The notes under the pieces were generated by a model. That model searched no databases and had not been told where the DNA came from. It worked only from the letters and a program-made list of their open reading frames with translations. A DNA stretch of 64,000 nucleotides from Oscillospiraceae bacterium (lineage in GTDB: Bacteria; Bacillota; Clostridia; Oscillospirales; Oscillospiraceae), in the NCBI GenBank assembly GCA_017482385.1, contig JAFUNI010000016.1, forward strand, positions 186,001 to 250,000. The letters are read 5' to 3'. Shown here piece by piece: positions 47,556-55,783 of this stretch. The stretch's first letter is position 1. Each line of letters begins with the position of its first letter. A program made the position numbers and the translations under genes.

Positions 47556-48743
47556 ATGACAAAAATTGATATTTATTCCGGCTTTTTAGGTGCAGGTAAG
47601 ACAACTCTGATCAAGAAAATGATCGAAGAAAGCTATGCCGGTCAGAAACTGGTACTGATCGAGAATGAATTTGGTGAAATCGGTATCGACGGCGGCTTTT
47701 TGCAGGATGCAGGCATCAATATTACCGAAATGAACTCCGGTTGCATTTGCTGCAGCCTGGTTGGTGATTTTGGCAAGGCACTGACGCAAGTGATCAGCGA
47801 GTATAACCCCGACCGGATCGTAATTGAACCTTCCGGTGTAGGCAAACTCTCCGATGTGATCGCCGCCGTGGAGAAGGTTACAAACGATGAGGTTGTTTTG
47901 GATTGTACTGTTGCCGTTGTGGATGTAGGCAAGGTGAAGGTCTATATGAAGAACTTTGGCGAGTTCTATAATAATCAAATTGAAACCGCTTCCACCATCA
48001 TTTTGTCCCGCACAGATACGGTTCCTCAGCAGAAGTTAGATGCTGCTGTTGCTATGCTCCGGGAGCATAACGCAGAGGCGACTATTGTTACAACACCCTG
48101 GAATCAACTGACCGGTGCGCAGCTGATGGAAGCCATGGAAGGTAAGGCTAAGGTAGCTGTAGATCTGGCTCAAATGGAAGAAGCGCATCATCACCATCAC
48201 CACGAAGATGAGCATTGCTGCTGCGGCCATAGCCACGACGAACACCACCATGGTGAGGAGCATCATTGTTGCGGTCATAACCATGACGAGCACCATCATC
48301 ACGATGAGGAACATCATTGCTGCTGTGGTCACGACCATGATGAACATCATCATCACGACGAGGAGCATCACTGCTGCGGCCATAACCATGATGAGCACCA
48401 CCACCATCATGATGAGGATCACCATTGCTGTTGTGGTCATGATCACCATGAGCATCATCACCACCATGCCGATGAGGTCTTTACCTCTTGGGGTGTGGAA
48501 ACCCATAAGAAGTTTACTTTAGATGCCATCCGTGAGGCCTTATTTGAACTGAACTCCGGTGCTTATGGCATTGTCCTGCGGGCCAAAGGTATTGTGGAAG
48601 GGGAAGACGGAAACTGGATTCACTTTGATTTCGTTCCCGGTGAAATGAACCTGCGTAACGGCGGTGCTGCTGTTACCGGTAAGCTCTGTGTTATTGGCTC
48701 GCAACTGCAGGAAGATAAGGTTGCAGAATTGTTTGGAGTATAA
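47556..48743 (+). CDS. CobW/COG0523 (G3E) GTPase with His/Cys-rich metal-binding insert
   Basis: 395 residues. Walker A is GFLGAGKTT, then NEFGEIGIDG and the metal-binding CxCC-type motif GCICC, all typical of COG0523 metallochaperones that load zinc or other metals using GTP. Residues 211-304 are a low-complexity run with 47 His and 13 Cys, made of about five imperfect copies of DEEHHCCCGHDHDEHHHH. The CobW C-terminal domain follows (TSWGVETHKKFTLDAIREAL, ending AELFGV). The insert should bind many metal ions, acting as store or sensor. The ATG at 47556 is 10 nt behind AGGAAAG; the GTG at 47547 is too close. The next gene starts 1 nt after the stop. Confidence 0.93.
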   Translation: MTKIDIYSGFLGAGKTTLIKKMIEESYAGQKLVLIENEFGEIGIDGGFLQDAGINITEMNSGCICCSLVGDFGKALTQVISEYNPDRIVIEPSGVGKLSDVIAAVEKVTNDEVVLDCTVAVVDVGKVKVYMKNFGEFYNNQIETASTIILSRTDTVPQQKLDAAVAMLREHNAEATIVTTPWNQLTGAQLMEAMEGKAKVAVDLAQMEEAHHHHHHEDEHCCCGHSHDEHHHGEEHHCCGHNHDEHHHHDEEHHCCCGHDHDEHHHHDEEHHCCGHNHDEHHHHHDEDHHCCCGHDHHEHHHHHADEVFTSWGVETHKKFTLDAIREALFELNSGAYGIVLRAKGIVEGEDGNWIHFDFVPGEMNLRNGGAAVTGKLCVIGSQLQEDKVAELFGV

Positions 48744-48744
48744 T

Positions 48745-49686
48745 ATGGCACAGATTCCCGTTTATGTATTCACCGGTTTTTTGGATTCCGGCAAAACTAA
48801 GTTTATTCAGCAGACATTGGAGGATCCCCGCTTTAATGCAGGCGAGCGGACACTCCTGCTGATTTGCGAGGAAGGGGAGGAGGAGTACGACCTTTCCACC
48901 TACCCCCACAAGAATGTATTTTTGGAAGTCATTGACCAGCAGTCCGTTACCACCAAAGAACTTCAGCAATTGGCAAAGAAGCACAAAGCCCAGCGTGTGG
49001 TTGCGGAGCTAAACGGTATGCTCCTGGTTGGCGATATGTACAGCCGGTTTCCTGCCGATTGGGTGGTTGCCCAAGAGGTTATGTTTGCGGATTCCACCAC
49101 CTTTATGGCTTACAATGCCAATATGCGTAATTTGGTAATGGACAAATTGGTAGGCGGTCAGATGGTCGTTTTTAACCGTTTGACACCTGGCCAGGACACG
49201 ATGCCATTCCACAAGTTGGTTCGTGCGGCCAACCGGAGAATGGATATTCTCTATGACTACACTGACGGTACTACCGAGTTTGACGAGATCGAAGACCCGC
49301 TTCCCTTTGATATCAATGCGCCCATTATTACAGTTAATGATGAGGATTATGCCCTGTGGTACCGGGATGTGACAGAAGAGCCTGCGAAATACGACGGCAA
49401 GACTGTCAGCTTTAAGGGTCAGGTAGCGATGCTTCGCCGGGAGAAAAACGGAATGTTTGCACCCGGTCGCTTTGTGATGACCTGCTGTGAGGACGATATC
49501 CAGTTCTGCGGTATACCTTGCCGTTACGAGCAGGCGAAGACCCTGGAATCCCGGTCCTGGGTGGCTGTTACCGCCAAAATTACTGCAGAAAAGCACTTTC
49601 TGTACCAAGGTGAGCTTGGCCCGGTGCTGACAGCCTTGCGGGTAGAACCGGCAGAACCGGCTGTGCCGGATGTTGCCACATTTTAA
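48745..49686 (+). CDS. CobW-like GTP-binding domain fused to a YcgQ/DUF1980-like domain
   Basis: 313 residues. The N-terminal half is G3E-like with P-loop GFLDSGKTK, but the GCICC motif of the neighbour is missing. The C-terminal 110 residues (GKTVSFKGQVAMLRREKNGM, APGRFVMTCCEDDIQFCG, IPCRYEQ) resemble the C-terminal domain of the TIGR03943/YcgQ family, with a CC pair and further Cys that may bind metal. It probably acts with the upstream GTPase on a metal-dependent client. In other Firmicutes the YcgQ-type domain comes with a permease, which is absent here. Start ATG at 48745 follows TTTGGAGTATA. Confidence 0.75.
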   Translation: MAQIPVYVFTGFLDSGKTKFIQQTLEDPRFNAGERTLLLICEEGEEEYDLSTYPHKNVFLEVIDQQSVTTKELQQLAKKHKAQRVVAELNGMLLVGDMYSRFPADWVVAQEVMFADSTTFMAYNANMRNLVMDKLVGGQMVVFNRLTPGQDTMPFHKLVRAANRRMDILYDYTDGTTEFDEIEDPLPFDINAPIITVNDEDYALWYRDVTEEPAKYDGKTVSFKGQVAMLRREKNGMFAPGRFVMTCCEDDIQFCGIPCRYEQAKTLESRSWVAVTAKITAEKHFLYQGELGPVLTALRVEPAEPAVPDVATF

Positions 49687-49701
49687 GGAAAGGAGCGGCT
49701 T

Positions 49702-50964
49702 ATGTACCAACCGTTAGCAGAACAATTGCGGCCTACAACTTTGGATGAAGTGTTTGGCCAGGAGCATATTTTAGGCGAAGGCGCGGTACTGCGCCGCTTG
49801 ATCGATTCGGGAAACATCCCCAATATGATTTTCTATGGTCCCAGTGGAACAGGAAAGACCACCGTGGCCAATATCATTGCAAAAAAGACCAATCGCACAT
49901 TGTATCAGCTGAATGCCACCACGGCATCGACGGCAGATATCAAGGAGATCGTAGCGCAGCTGGATACTTTTATGGCGCCAAACGGTGTGCTGCTGTACCT
50001 GGATGAGATCCAGTCCTTTAACAAAAAACAGCAGCAGTCCCTTTTGGAGCATATTGAAAACGGTAAAATTACGCTCATTGCTTCCACCACCGAGAATCCC
50101 TATTTCTATGTGTTTAACGCTATTTTGAGCCGTTCCACGGTGTTTGAGTTCAAGCAACTCTCCAAAGATGCAGTTTTGCAGGCCGTGAACAGAGCTGTGG
50201 GCTTCTTACAGGAGCGGACAGGTCTCCGTGCCGATTGTGAAGTAGGGGCGCTGGAATACATTTCTTCGGCCTGTGGCGGTGATTTAAGAAAAGCGCTGAA
50301 CGCTGTTGAGGTGCTTTTCTCAGCCGGTGTTCCTAATGGCGATTCACTGAAAATTTCATTGGAAGATGCCAAAACCGTTACGCAGAAAAGCGCAATGCGC
50401 GCTGACCGTGACGGAGACAATCACTATGATTTGCTGTCGGCTTTGCAAAAGTCCATTCGCGGCTCTGACCCGGATGCGGCCTGCCACTATTTGGCGCGGC
50501 TCTTGGAGGTGGGACAGATGCAGTCTGCCTGCCGCCGCTTGATGGTGATTGCAGCAGAAGATGTGGGACTTGCCTATCCTATGATTATTCCCATTGTGAA
50601 ATCCTGTGTAGATATGGCGCTGATGTTAGGTATGCCCGAGGCTCGTATCCCCCTTGGGGATGCTGCGGTGCTGATGGCCACCAGTCCCAAGTCCAATACC
50701 GGACATATTGCCCTGGATGCGGCCCTTGCAGATGTTCGAAAGGGCAGAACCGGAGATTTTCCCCGGCATCTGCAGAACATGCATGCCGATTCCTATACAA
50801 TGGAACGGGAGCAGGGCTATCTCTATCCCCACGATTTCCCCCACAGCTGGGTTCGCCAGCAATACCTGCCCAACGAATTAGAGGGGACACAATACTATAC
50901 CTATGGCGATAATAAGTTGGAGCAAGCCGCCAAGCAGTATTGGAAGGCCATAAAGGGGGAGTAG
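49702..50964 (+). CDS. rarA: Replication-associated recombination protein A (MgsA/RarA AAA+ ATPase)
   Basis: 420 residues. PLAEQLRPTTLDEVFGQEHI, Walker A GPSGTGKTT, Walker B LLYLDEIQSFNKKQQ, and the TTENPYFYVFNAILSR segment identify RarA/MgsA. It acts on stalled replication forks in the cytoplasm and is related to clamp-loader subunits. The C-terminal tetramerisation region is complete (SYTMEREQGYLYPHDFP, then WKAIKGE). It starts 15 nt after the CobW pair with AAGGAGCGG, so it may be co-transcribed with that pair. Confidence 0.95.
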   Translation: MYQPLAEQLRPTTLDEVFGQEHILGEGAVLRRLIDSGNIPNMIFYGPSGTGKTTVANIIAKKTNRTLYQLNATTASTADIKEIVAQLDTFMAPNGVLLYLDEIQSFNKKQQQSLLEHIENGKITLIASTTENPYFYVFNAILSRSTVFEFKQLSKDAVLQAVNRAVGFLQERTGLRADCEVGALEYISSACGGDLRKALNAVEVLFSAGVPNGDSLKISLEDAKTVTQKSAMRADRDGDNHYDLLSALQKSIRGSDPDAACHYLARLLEVGQMQSACRRLMVIAAEDVGLAYPMIIPIVKSCVDMALMLGMPEARIPLGDAAVLMATSPKSNTGHIALDAALADVRKGRTGDFPRHLQNMHADSYTMEREQGYLYPHDFPHSWVRQQYLPNELEGTQYYTYGDNKLEQAAKQYWKAIKGE

Positions 50965-50965
50965 T

Positions 50966-51157
50966 ATGGATATTCAGTTAGGGGATATTTTGGTTATGAA
51001 AAAGGGCCATCCTTGTGGTGAAAAGCAATGGAAGGTTCTGCGAACCGGTGCGGATTTTCGATTAAAATGCCTTGGCTGTGGTCATGAGATTATGGTCCCC
51101 AGATTTAAGGCAGAAAAGAATATTCGCCAGGTGCTGAAAAACATCTCGACAGAATGA
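50966..51157 (+). CDS. DUF951 protein, zinc-ribbon-like
   Basis: 63 residues, the full length of DUF951. MDIQLGDILVMKKGHPCGEK starts with the family pattern, and CLGCGH with GHPCG gives four Cys/His ligands fit for one zinc. Function unknown; the family is often encoded near DNA replication or segregation genes. It begins 1 nt after rarA, with the GGGGGAG ribosome site inside the end of rarA. Confidence 0.88.
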   Translation: MDIQLGDILVMKKGHPCGEKQWKVLRTGADFRLKCLGCGHEIMVPRFKAEKNIRQVLKNISTE

Positions 51158-51160
51158 AAC

Positions 51161-51192
51161 GGCAGCCGATTACATCGGCTGCCGCTTTTTTT
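51161..51192 (+). terminator. Terminator after DUF951
   Basis: GGCAGCCGAT pairs with ATCGGCTGCC, followed by GCTTTTTTT. A further stem, AGTAGCTT with AAGCTACT at about 51221-51256, lies in the gap before spoIIGA and has no assigned role. Confidence 0.93.
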
Positions 51193-51320
51193 GTTTTGGG
51201 GTTTCTGCTTGGAGAAAGGGACAGTAGCTTAGGGGAATCTGCTGACAAGCTACTATCTCCAACCGACGGCATTTGCCGGGAGAAACCTCTATACTGAGTT
51301 TACCGATAGGGGGTGTACGG

Positions 51321-52085
51321 ATGACAGTGTATTTGGACGGTGTGATATTTCTTAACTTCTTGGTGGACTTTTTGCTGCTGTTGGCTGCCGGACGACTTTG
51401 CGGCTTTCCTGTAAAATTTGGCAAAGCGGTGGCTGGTGGGGCACTGGGCGGTGTTTATGCGGCTTTTTGCCTGCTTCCCGGGTTTGCGTTCCTTGGAAAT
51501 ATTCTTTGGCGAACAGTCAGCCTGTGGGCTATGGCAGTGATTGCCTATGGGTTCTCCTTGAGCGCTCTGCGCAGAGGATTGGTTTTTGTGTTTTTGTGCC
51601 TTGCCTTGGGTGGTGCTGTGATGGGGATAGGGAATGGTGGTATTCTTGGCATTGTATGTGCAGCGGGTATTCTTTGCATTTTGTGCTGCGTTGGCTTTCA
51701 GGGGAGGTTGGGTGCGAATACCTATCTTCCGGTGGAACTTAGTTATGGTGAAAAGAGACTGAAACTGACAGCGTTACGGGATACAGGGAATACCTTGTGT
51801 GATCCTGTAACAGGACAGCAAGTACTTGTGATTGGGGCAGATGTAGCCCAAAAACTTACCGGACTTACACCGCAACAGCTGAAAACTCCGGTAGAGACAG
51901 TTGGCATAATCCCCGGCCTGCGGCTGATTCCGTACCACAGTGTAGGCGGTTGTGGCTTTTTGCTGGCTTTGCGTTTGCAGGATGTGAAGATTGGTGGTTG
52001 GCAGGGAAGTGCATTGGTGGCCTTTGCACCGGAGGGGCTTAGCAAGGAAGGAGCATATCAAGCGTTAACAGGAGGGGCATCATGA
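51321..52085 (+). CDS. spoIIGA: Sporulation sigma-E processing peptidase SpoIIGA
   Basis: 254 residues. Five hydrophobic helices fill the first 140 residues, and the C-terminal half is a pepsin-like half-domain with the catalytic Asp in [12 protein letters not shown]. In sporulating Firmicutes it sits in the septum and removes the pro-peptide of SigE in the mother cell. It is followed by sigE with a 4-nt overlap (ATGA), the classical spoIIG arrangement. The ATG at 51321 after GGGGGTG is chosen over an upstream in-frame ATG without a ribosome site. Confidence 0.92.
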   Translation: MTVYLDGVIFLNFLVDFLLLLAAGRLCGFPVKFGKAVAGGALGGVYAAFCLLPGFAFLGNILWRTVSLWAMAVIAYGFSLSALRRGLVFVFLCLALGGAVMGIGNGGILGIVCAAGILCILCCVGFQGRLGANTYLPVELSYGEKRLKLTALRDTGNTLCDPVTGQQVLVIGADVAQKLTGLTPQQLKTPVETVGIIPGLRLIPYHSVGGCGFLLALRLQDVKIGGWQGSALVAFAPEGLSKEGAYQALTGGAS

Positions 52086-52792
52086 AAGGTAAATTGTTAG
52101 GCTTTTTAGTGAAAATTGGACTGGTAGGCAGAGAAAATATCTATTATATCGGTGGGGCGGATGTATTGCCCCCGCCACTAAAAGGGGCGCAGGAGCAGGA
52201 AGCTCTGATGGCTCTTGAGCAGGGAGATGAGGCGGCCAAGCAATTGCTGATTGAACGGAATCTTCGCCTGGTTGTGTTTATCGCCAGGCGTTTTGAGAAC
52301 ACAGGTGTTAACCTTGAGGATTTGATTTCTATTGGTACGATTGGATTGATCAAGGCAATCAGCACCTACCGATTGGAAAAGAATATTAAGCTGGCAACCT
52401 ATGCATCCCGTTGTATTGAAAATGAAATTCTGATGCATATTCGAAAAATATCCTCACAAAGGACAGAAATTTCTTTGGATGAGCCAATCAATATGGATTA
52501 TGACGGCAACGAATTGCTGCTTTCTGATATATTAGGTACAGACGAGGATATGATCTTGCGCCCCTTGGAAGACGATGTGGACCTGTGTGTTTTACGGCAG
52601 GCAGTACAAGAGCTCCCAGAACGGGAACGGGAAATCGTTATAAAAAGATTTGGTCTTTACGGACATAAGGAGTTGACGCAAAAAGAGGTGGCACAGGAGA
52701 TGGGAATATCTCAATCCTATATCTCCCGGCTGGAGAAGCGGATTATGCTGAAACTGCGAAAAGAGTTAATTCGCCAGACCAGCTGTGCATAA
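52082..52792 (+). CDS. sigE: RNA polymerase sporulation sigma factor SigE (pro-form)
   Basis: 236 residues. The N-terminal segment [13 protein letters not shown] is the membrane-associating pro-sequence removed by SpoIIGA. Region 2 is clear ([60 protein letters not shown]), and so is region 4 ([20 protein letters not shown]). It directs early mother-cell genes during sporulation. Encoded with its protease, as in Bacillus and Clostridia. Confidence 0.95.
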   Translation: MKGKLLGFLVKIGLVGRENIYYIGGADVLPPPLKGAQEQEALMALEQGDEAAKQLLIERNLRLVVFIARRFENTGVNLEDLISIGTIGLIKAISTYRLEKNIKLATYASRCIENEILMHIRKISSQRTEISLDEPINMDYDGNELLLSDILGTDEDMILRPLEDDVDLCVLRQAVQELPEREREIVIKRFGLYGHKELTQKEVAQEMGISQSYISRLEKRIMLKLRKELIRQTSCA

Positions 52793-52799
52793 AATTTTC

Positions 52800-52866
52800 T
52801 TGAATTCCTGCGGTTTTGTGGTATAATCGATATAAAATAATATCGATATAGATTTATATCGATATA
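52800..52866 (+). promoter_or_regulatory. Promoter of rex with three TATCGATATA elements
   Basis: TTGAAT (52800-52805), 16-bp spacer, TATAAT (52822-52827). The sequence TCGATATA occurs at 52827-52834, then within TATCGATATA at 52841-52850 and TATATCGATATA at 52855-52866, covering the start-site region. This does not fit the usual Rex box (TTGTTAA-N4-TTAACAA). Confidence 0.65.
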
Positions 52867-52883
52867 GCAAAGGATGGTTTGCT

Positions 52884-53522
52884 ATGGAGCGTAAGGATGT
52901 TTCCAAATCCGTTTTAAAGCGTTTGCCTGTATACCTGTCTTATTTGCGGAGCTTGCCGGAAAATGGCACGCCCTACATTTCTGCCACAGCATTGGCCAAT
53001 GCTCTAGGTATGGGCGAGGTGCAGGTACGAAAGGACTTAGCTTTGGTCTCCGACGGAGGACGGCCAAAGATCGGCTATTTCCGGGAGAGTTTGATTGAAG
53101 ACATCAGTCAGTTTTTGGGTTATGACAATACCACCGACGCCATTTTGGTCGGCGCCGGTAAGTTGGGCCAGGCGCTGTTGGGTTACGGTGGTTTTGAGGC
53201 TTATGGCCTGAATATTCTTGCGGCCTTTGATGTGAATCCGGCCCCAACGGAAACCCAGGATGAAAAACCGATCCTCCCAATGGAAGAGCTGGAGGCTTTT
53301 TGCCGTACGAATCAGATTTTGATGGGGATTATTACTGTTCCGGCACAATATGCGCAGCAGGTCTGCGATCGGTTGATTGCCTGTGGTATCAAGGCTATTT
53401 GGAATTTTGCCCCTATCCATTTGGATGTGCCGGATAATATTTTGGTGCAGCACGAAAATATGGCCACTTCTTTGGCGGTGCTGTCCATGCACCTGCAGGT
53501 ACAAATCAAAGATAAAAAATAA
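52884..53522 (+). CDS. rex: Redox-sensing transcriptional repressor Rex
   Basis: 212 residues. The N-terminal winged helix holds YISATALANALGMGEVQVRK, and the Rossmann domain has VGAGKLGQALLGY for NADH binding. Rex represses fermentation and respiration genes at low NADH and lets go when NADH rises. The length and order match Rex of Firmicutes. The promoter region is packed with a palindromic repeat that might be its own operator or that of another regulator. Transcription may continue into the phosphatase gene 12 nt downstream. Confidence 0.94.
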   Translation: MERKDVSKSVLKRLPVYLSYLRSLPENGTPYISATALANALGMGEVQVRKDLALVSDGGRPKIGYFRESLIEDISQFLGYDNTTDAILVGAGKLGQALLGYGGFEAYGLNILAAFDVNPAPTETQDEKPILPMEELEAFCRTNQILMGIITVPAQYAQQVCDRLIACGIKAIWNFAPIHLDVPDNILVQHENMATSLAVLSMHLQVQIKDKK

Positions 53523-53534
53523 GAGGAAAGACAA

Positions 53535-54251
53535 ATGATTCTCTACTATATCCGTCATGGTGATCCAATTTATGATCCGAATCAACTGACCCCCCTGGGG
53601 GAGCGTCAGGCGGAGGCGGTTGCCAAACGGGTTGCGGTCCACGGCATTGACCGTATTTACTCCTCACCCTCCAACCGTGCGAGACAGACTGCAGAGCCCT
53701 TGTGTCAAATTACAAAGATGGAGCCTGCGTTGTTAGATTGGGCTGATGAAGGGCTGCTGTATAATGAGATGGCGCAGGTGGACGCTGATGGCACAAGGCA
53801 ATGGCCTTTTCGGCACAGTATTTACCGGGATTTGCTGAACAGCCGGGAAGTACGGGATTTAGGACGGAATTGGTATACCCATCCCAAGTTCACAGATACC
53901 GGTGTTGGCCCTGCTATTGCGCGTATCCAACGGGAATTAGACAGCTTTTTGGAATCCCTTGGGTATAAGCACGATTTGGAAACTAACTGTTATCGACAGC
54001 TGCGGGAAAACAATGAGCGAGTTGCGTTCTTTGCCCATGAGGGTGTTGGTGTAGCGATTATGAGCTGCCTGCTGGATATACCGTATCCCATGATGTCTAC
54101 CCGTTTCGATATGACCCATACCGGTGTAACCGTGATACATTTTGCGGAGAAATTTGGTTCAGTAATTCCCAAAGTGCTGACCTATTCCAACGATTCACAT
54201 CTTTATCGTGAAGGGCTACCCACCAAACACCAAAACAGTATTTACTATTAA
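53535..54251 (+). CDS. Histidine phosphatase family protein (phosphoglycerate mutase-like)
   Basis: 238 residues. YYIRHGDPIYDPNQLTPLGE carries the RHG catalytic motif, YSSPSNRARQTAEPL the second arginine region, and AFFAHEGVGVAIMSCLL the late catalytic His. The family hydrolyses phosphate esters; cofactor-dependent mutases have additional segments missing here, so a phosphatase of unknown substrate is most likely. It follows rex by 12 nt with an AGAGGAAAG ribosome site. Confidence 0.88.
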   Translation: MILYYIRHGDPIYDPNQLTPLGERQAEAVAKRVAVHGIDRIYSSPSNRARQTAEPLCQITKMEPALLDWADEGLLYNEMAQVDADGTRQWPFRHSIYRDLLNSREVRDLGRNWYTHPKFTDTGVGPAIARIQRELDSFLESLGYKHDLETNCYRQLRENNERVAFFAHEGVGVAIMSCLLDIPYPMMSTRFDMTHTGVTVIHFAEKFGSVIPKVLTYSNDSHLYREGLPTKHQNSIYY

Positions 54252-54252
54252 A

Positions 54253-54285
54253 ATATGCCCACCGGAAAAAACCGGTGGGCATTTG
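54253..54285 (+). terminator. Bidirectional terminator between the phosphatase and amidohydrolase genes
   Basis: ATGCCCACCGG-AAAAAA-CCGGTGGGCAT, with T-rich sequence on both sides. The two genes converge on it. Confidence 0.88.
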
Positions 54286-54294
54286 CTATGTGGA

Positions 54295-55446
54295 TTATTC
54301 CTCACTATAGGCGATCTTGCCATCGATCAGGGTGATATAGGCATGCGCGCCAATGTCGGTCATGGGGTCTGCGGTCCAGATGACAATATCTGCATCTTTG
54401 CCTTTTTCCAGGCTGCCAACCCGGTCACCAATGCCGGTCTGCATGGCAGGGTTAATGGTGATAGCCCGCCAGGCTTCTTCTATATCCAATCCGGCACTTA
54501 CCGCCCAGGCAGCGCAAATGGGCAGGTTCTCTTGGGGGATAACATTGTGGTCAGTGATGATGCTAATGGGCACACCGGCCTTGCGAAGAATGCCGGGGGT
54601 TTCGAAACACTTATTGATTGTTTCATTTTTTCCGGGCATACCGAGGGAGGGACCCACAAAAGCGGAATATCCTTCCTTAGCAAGTTCCTCGGCGATCAGC
54701 GCACCTTCGGTGCAATGGTCGAGGGTAAGCTTTAAGTTAAATTCTTTGGCAATGCGGATAATGGTGAAAATGTCATCAGCTCTGTGGCAGTGGGCTTTCA
54801 GCGGAATCTCGCCCTTCATAACAGGAATCATAGCTTCCAGCTTGATATCAAAGGTGGGGTTCTTGCCAGCTTCCTTATCCTCGCAGTACCGCTTAGCTTT
54901 GAACAGCAATTCTCGCATCATAGCAGCAATAGCCATACGGGTTTTGGGAGCTTTACCGTTTTTGCCGTAGGAGCTCTTGGGATTCTCACCAAGAGCGCAC
55001 TTCATAGCGATGGGGTTCTTGATGATCATGTCGTCGATCCGTTTGCCGTGGAGCTTGATTGCTGCAAATGTACCACCAACAATATTGGCGCTACCGGGAC
55101 CGGTACAAGCAGTAGTGACACCACCCTGGATGGCCAGTGCCAAAGATTTGTCCATAGGATTGATGGCATCGATTGCGCGCAACTGGGGGGTGATGGGGTC
55201 ACTGGATTCGTTGCCGTCAGAACCAGCCCAGCCAATGCCATATTCCCACATGCCGATATGGCTGTGTGCGTCCACACAACCGGGGGTTACCAGGCGGCCA
55301 CCGGCATCGATGACTTCTACATCTTCAGGCGCAGTGATTTTAGCACCGACCTTAGCGATTTTACCGTTGTCATCAATAAGGATGCAACCTTTTTTGATGT
55401 CTTTGCCCACCATAGGCTTGATATATCCGTTTTTGATCAGAAGCAT
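54295..55446 (-). CDS. Amidohydrolase family protein
   Basis: 383 residues. The metal-dependent amidohydrolase fold shows VTPGCVDAHSHIGMWE (HxH metal site), LKAHCHRADD (third His region), TLDHCTEG and ISIITDHNV (fourth ligand Asp). The C-terminus has the composite-domain pattern GSLEKGKDADIVIWTADPM typical of imidazolonepropionase- and dihydroorotase-related enzymes. No clear substrate; the protein has no signal peptide and is cytoplasmic. The ribosome site AGGAGGAC precedes the ATG. Confidence 0.88.
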   Translation of the reverse strand: MLLIKNGYIKPMVGKDIKKGCILIDDNGKIAKVGAKITAPEDVEVIDAGGRLVTPGCVDAHSHIGMWEYGIGWAGSDGNESSDPITPQLRAIDAINPMDKSLALAIQGGVTTACTGPGSANIVGGTFAAIKLHGKRIDDMIIKNPIAMKCALGENPKSSYGKNGKAPKTRMAIAAMMRELLFKAKRYCEDKEAGKNPTFDIKLEAMIPVMKGEIPLKAHCHRADDIFTIIRIAKEFNLKLTLDHCTEGALIAEELAKEGYSAFVGPSLGMPGKNETINKCFETPGILRKAGVPISIITDHNVIPQENLPICAAWAVSAGLDIEEAWRAITINPAMQTGIGDRVGSLEKGKDADIVIWTADPMTDIGAHAYITLIDGKIAYSEE

Positions 55447-55478
55447 GGAATTGTCCTCCTGTATAAATTTGTGATAAT

Positions 55479-55506
55479 ATCATACCATATTTTTGAGACA
55501 TCGCAA
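55479..55506 (-). promoter_or_regulatory. Promoter of the amidohydrolase gene
   Basis: On the minus strand TTGCGA, 16-bp spacer, TATGAT. It lies back to back with the glyA promoter about 18 bp away. Confidence 0.55.
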
Positions 55507-55523
55507 CCTTTTTCTCCAAGCTA

Positions 55524-55551
55524 TTGACAAATTTCTAAATATGTGTATACT
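55524..55551 (+). promoter_or_regulatory. Promoter of the glyA riboswitch transcript
   Basis: TTGACA (55524-55529), 16-bp spacer, TATACT (55546-55551). Confidence 0.75.
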
Positions 55552-55586
55552 ATAAGCAACAATCAAATATTTCTATAACCATGGAT

Positions 55587-55762
55587 GCTTTCGGAACGAA
55601 AAGAACCGAAAGCGGAGGACTCTCTGGAGAACACATTCAGTTGTGTGCCGAAGGTGCAAGGCGAAAGCCGAATCTCTCAGGCAAACGGACGGAGATGCAT
55701 GCAAGTATGCTATGCGTTTTACAGACAGTCTTGTTATAGATTGCCTGTTTTTATTTTGTATT
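55587..55762 (+). ncRNA. Glycine riboswitch (single aptamer) with terminator, upstream of glyA
   Basis: The conserved glycine aptamer core is present: GGAGGACTCTCTGGAGA (from 55614), GCCGAAGGTGCAAGGCGAAA and ATCTCTCAGGCAAACGGAC with GGAG following. Only one aptamer is seen. A helix, GCTTTCGG 55587-55594 with CCGAAAGC 55606-55613, directly precedes it and may replace the second aptamer. Downstream, ACAGACAGTC 55721-55730 and GATTGCCTGT 55739-55748 form an imperfect stem followed by TTTTATTTT, a terminator. GlyA interconverts serine and glycine, so direct feedback by glycine is expected; whether glycine turns expression up or down cannot be read safely. Confidence 0.93.
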
Positions 55763-55783
55763 TTTAAGAAAGAAGGATATATT

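Noticed and set aside
48186..48467. Short direct repeats that look CRISPR-like at first sight
   Set aside because: The repeats are in frame, imperfect, lack unique spacers and encode the His/Cys-rich segment.
48036..48506. 156-codon Met/Val-rich frame opposite the His-rich insert
   Set aside because: Complement of the His codon repeat; compositional artefact.
51273..51320. Longer N-terminus for SpoIIGA from an upstream ATG
   Set aside because: No ribosome site, and the ATG at 51321 starts directly at the first membrane helix.
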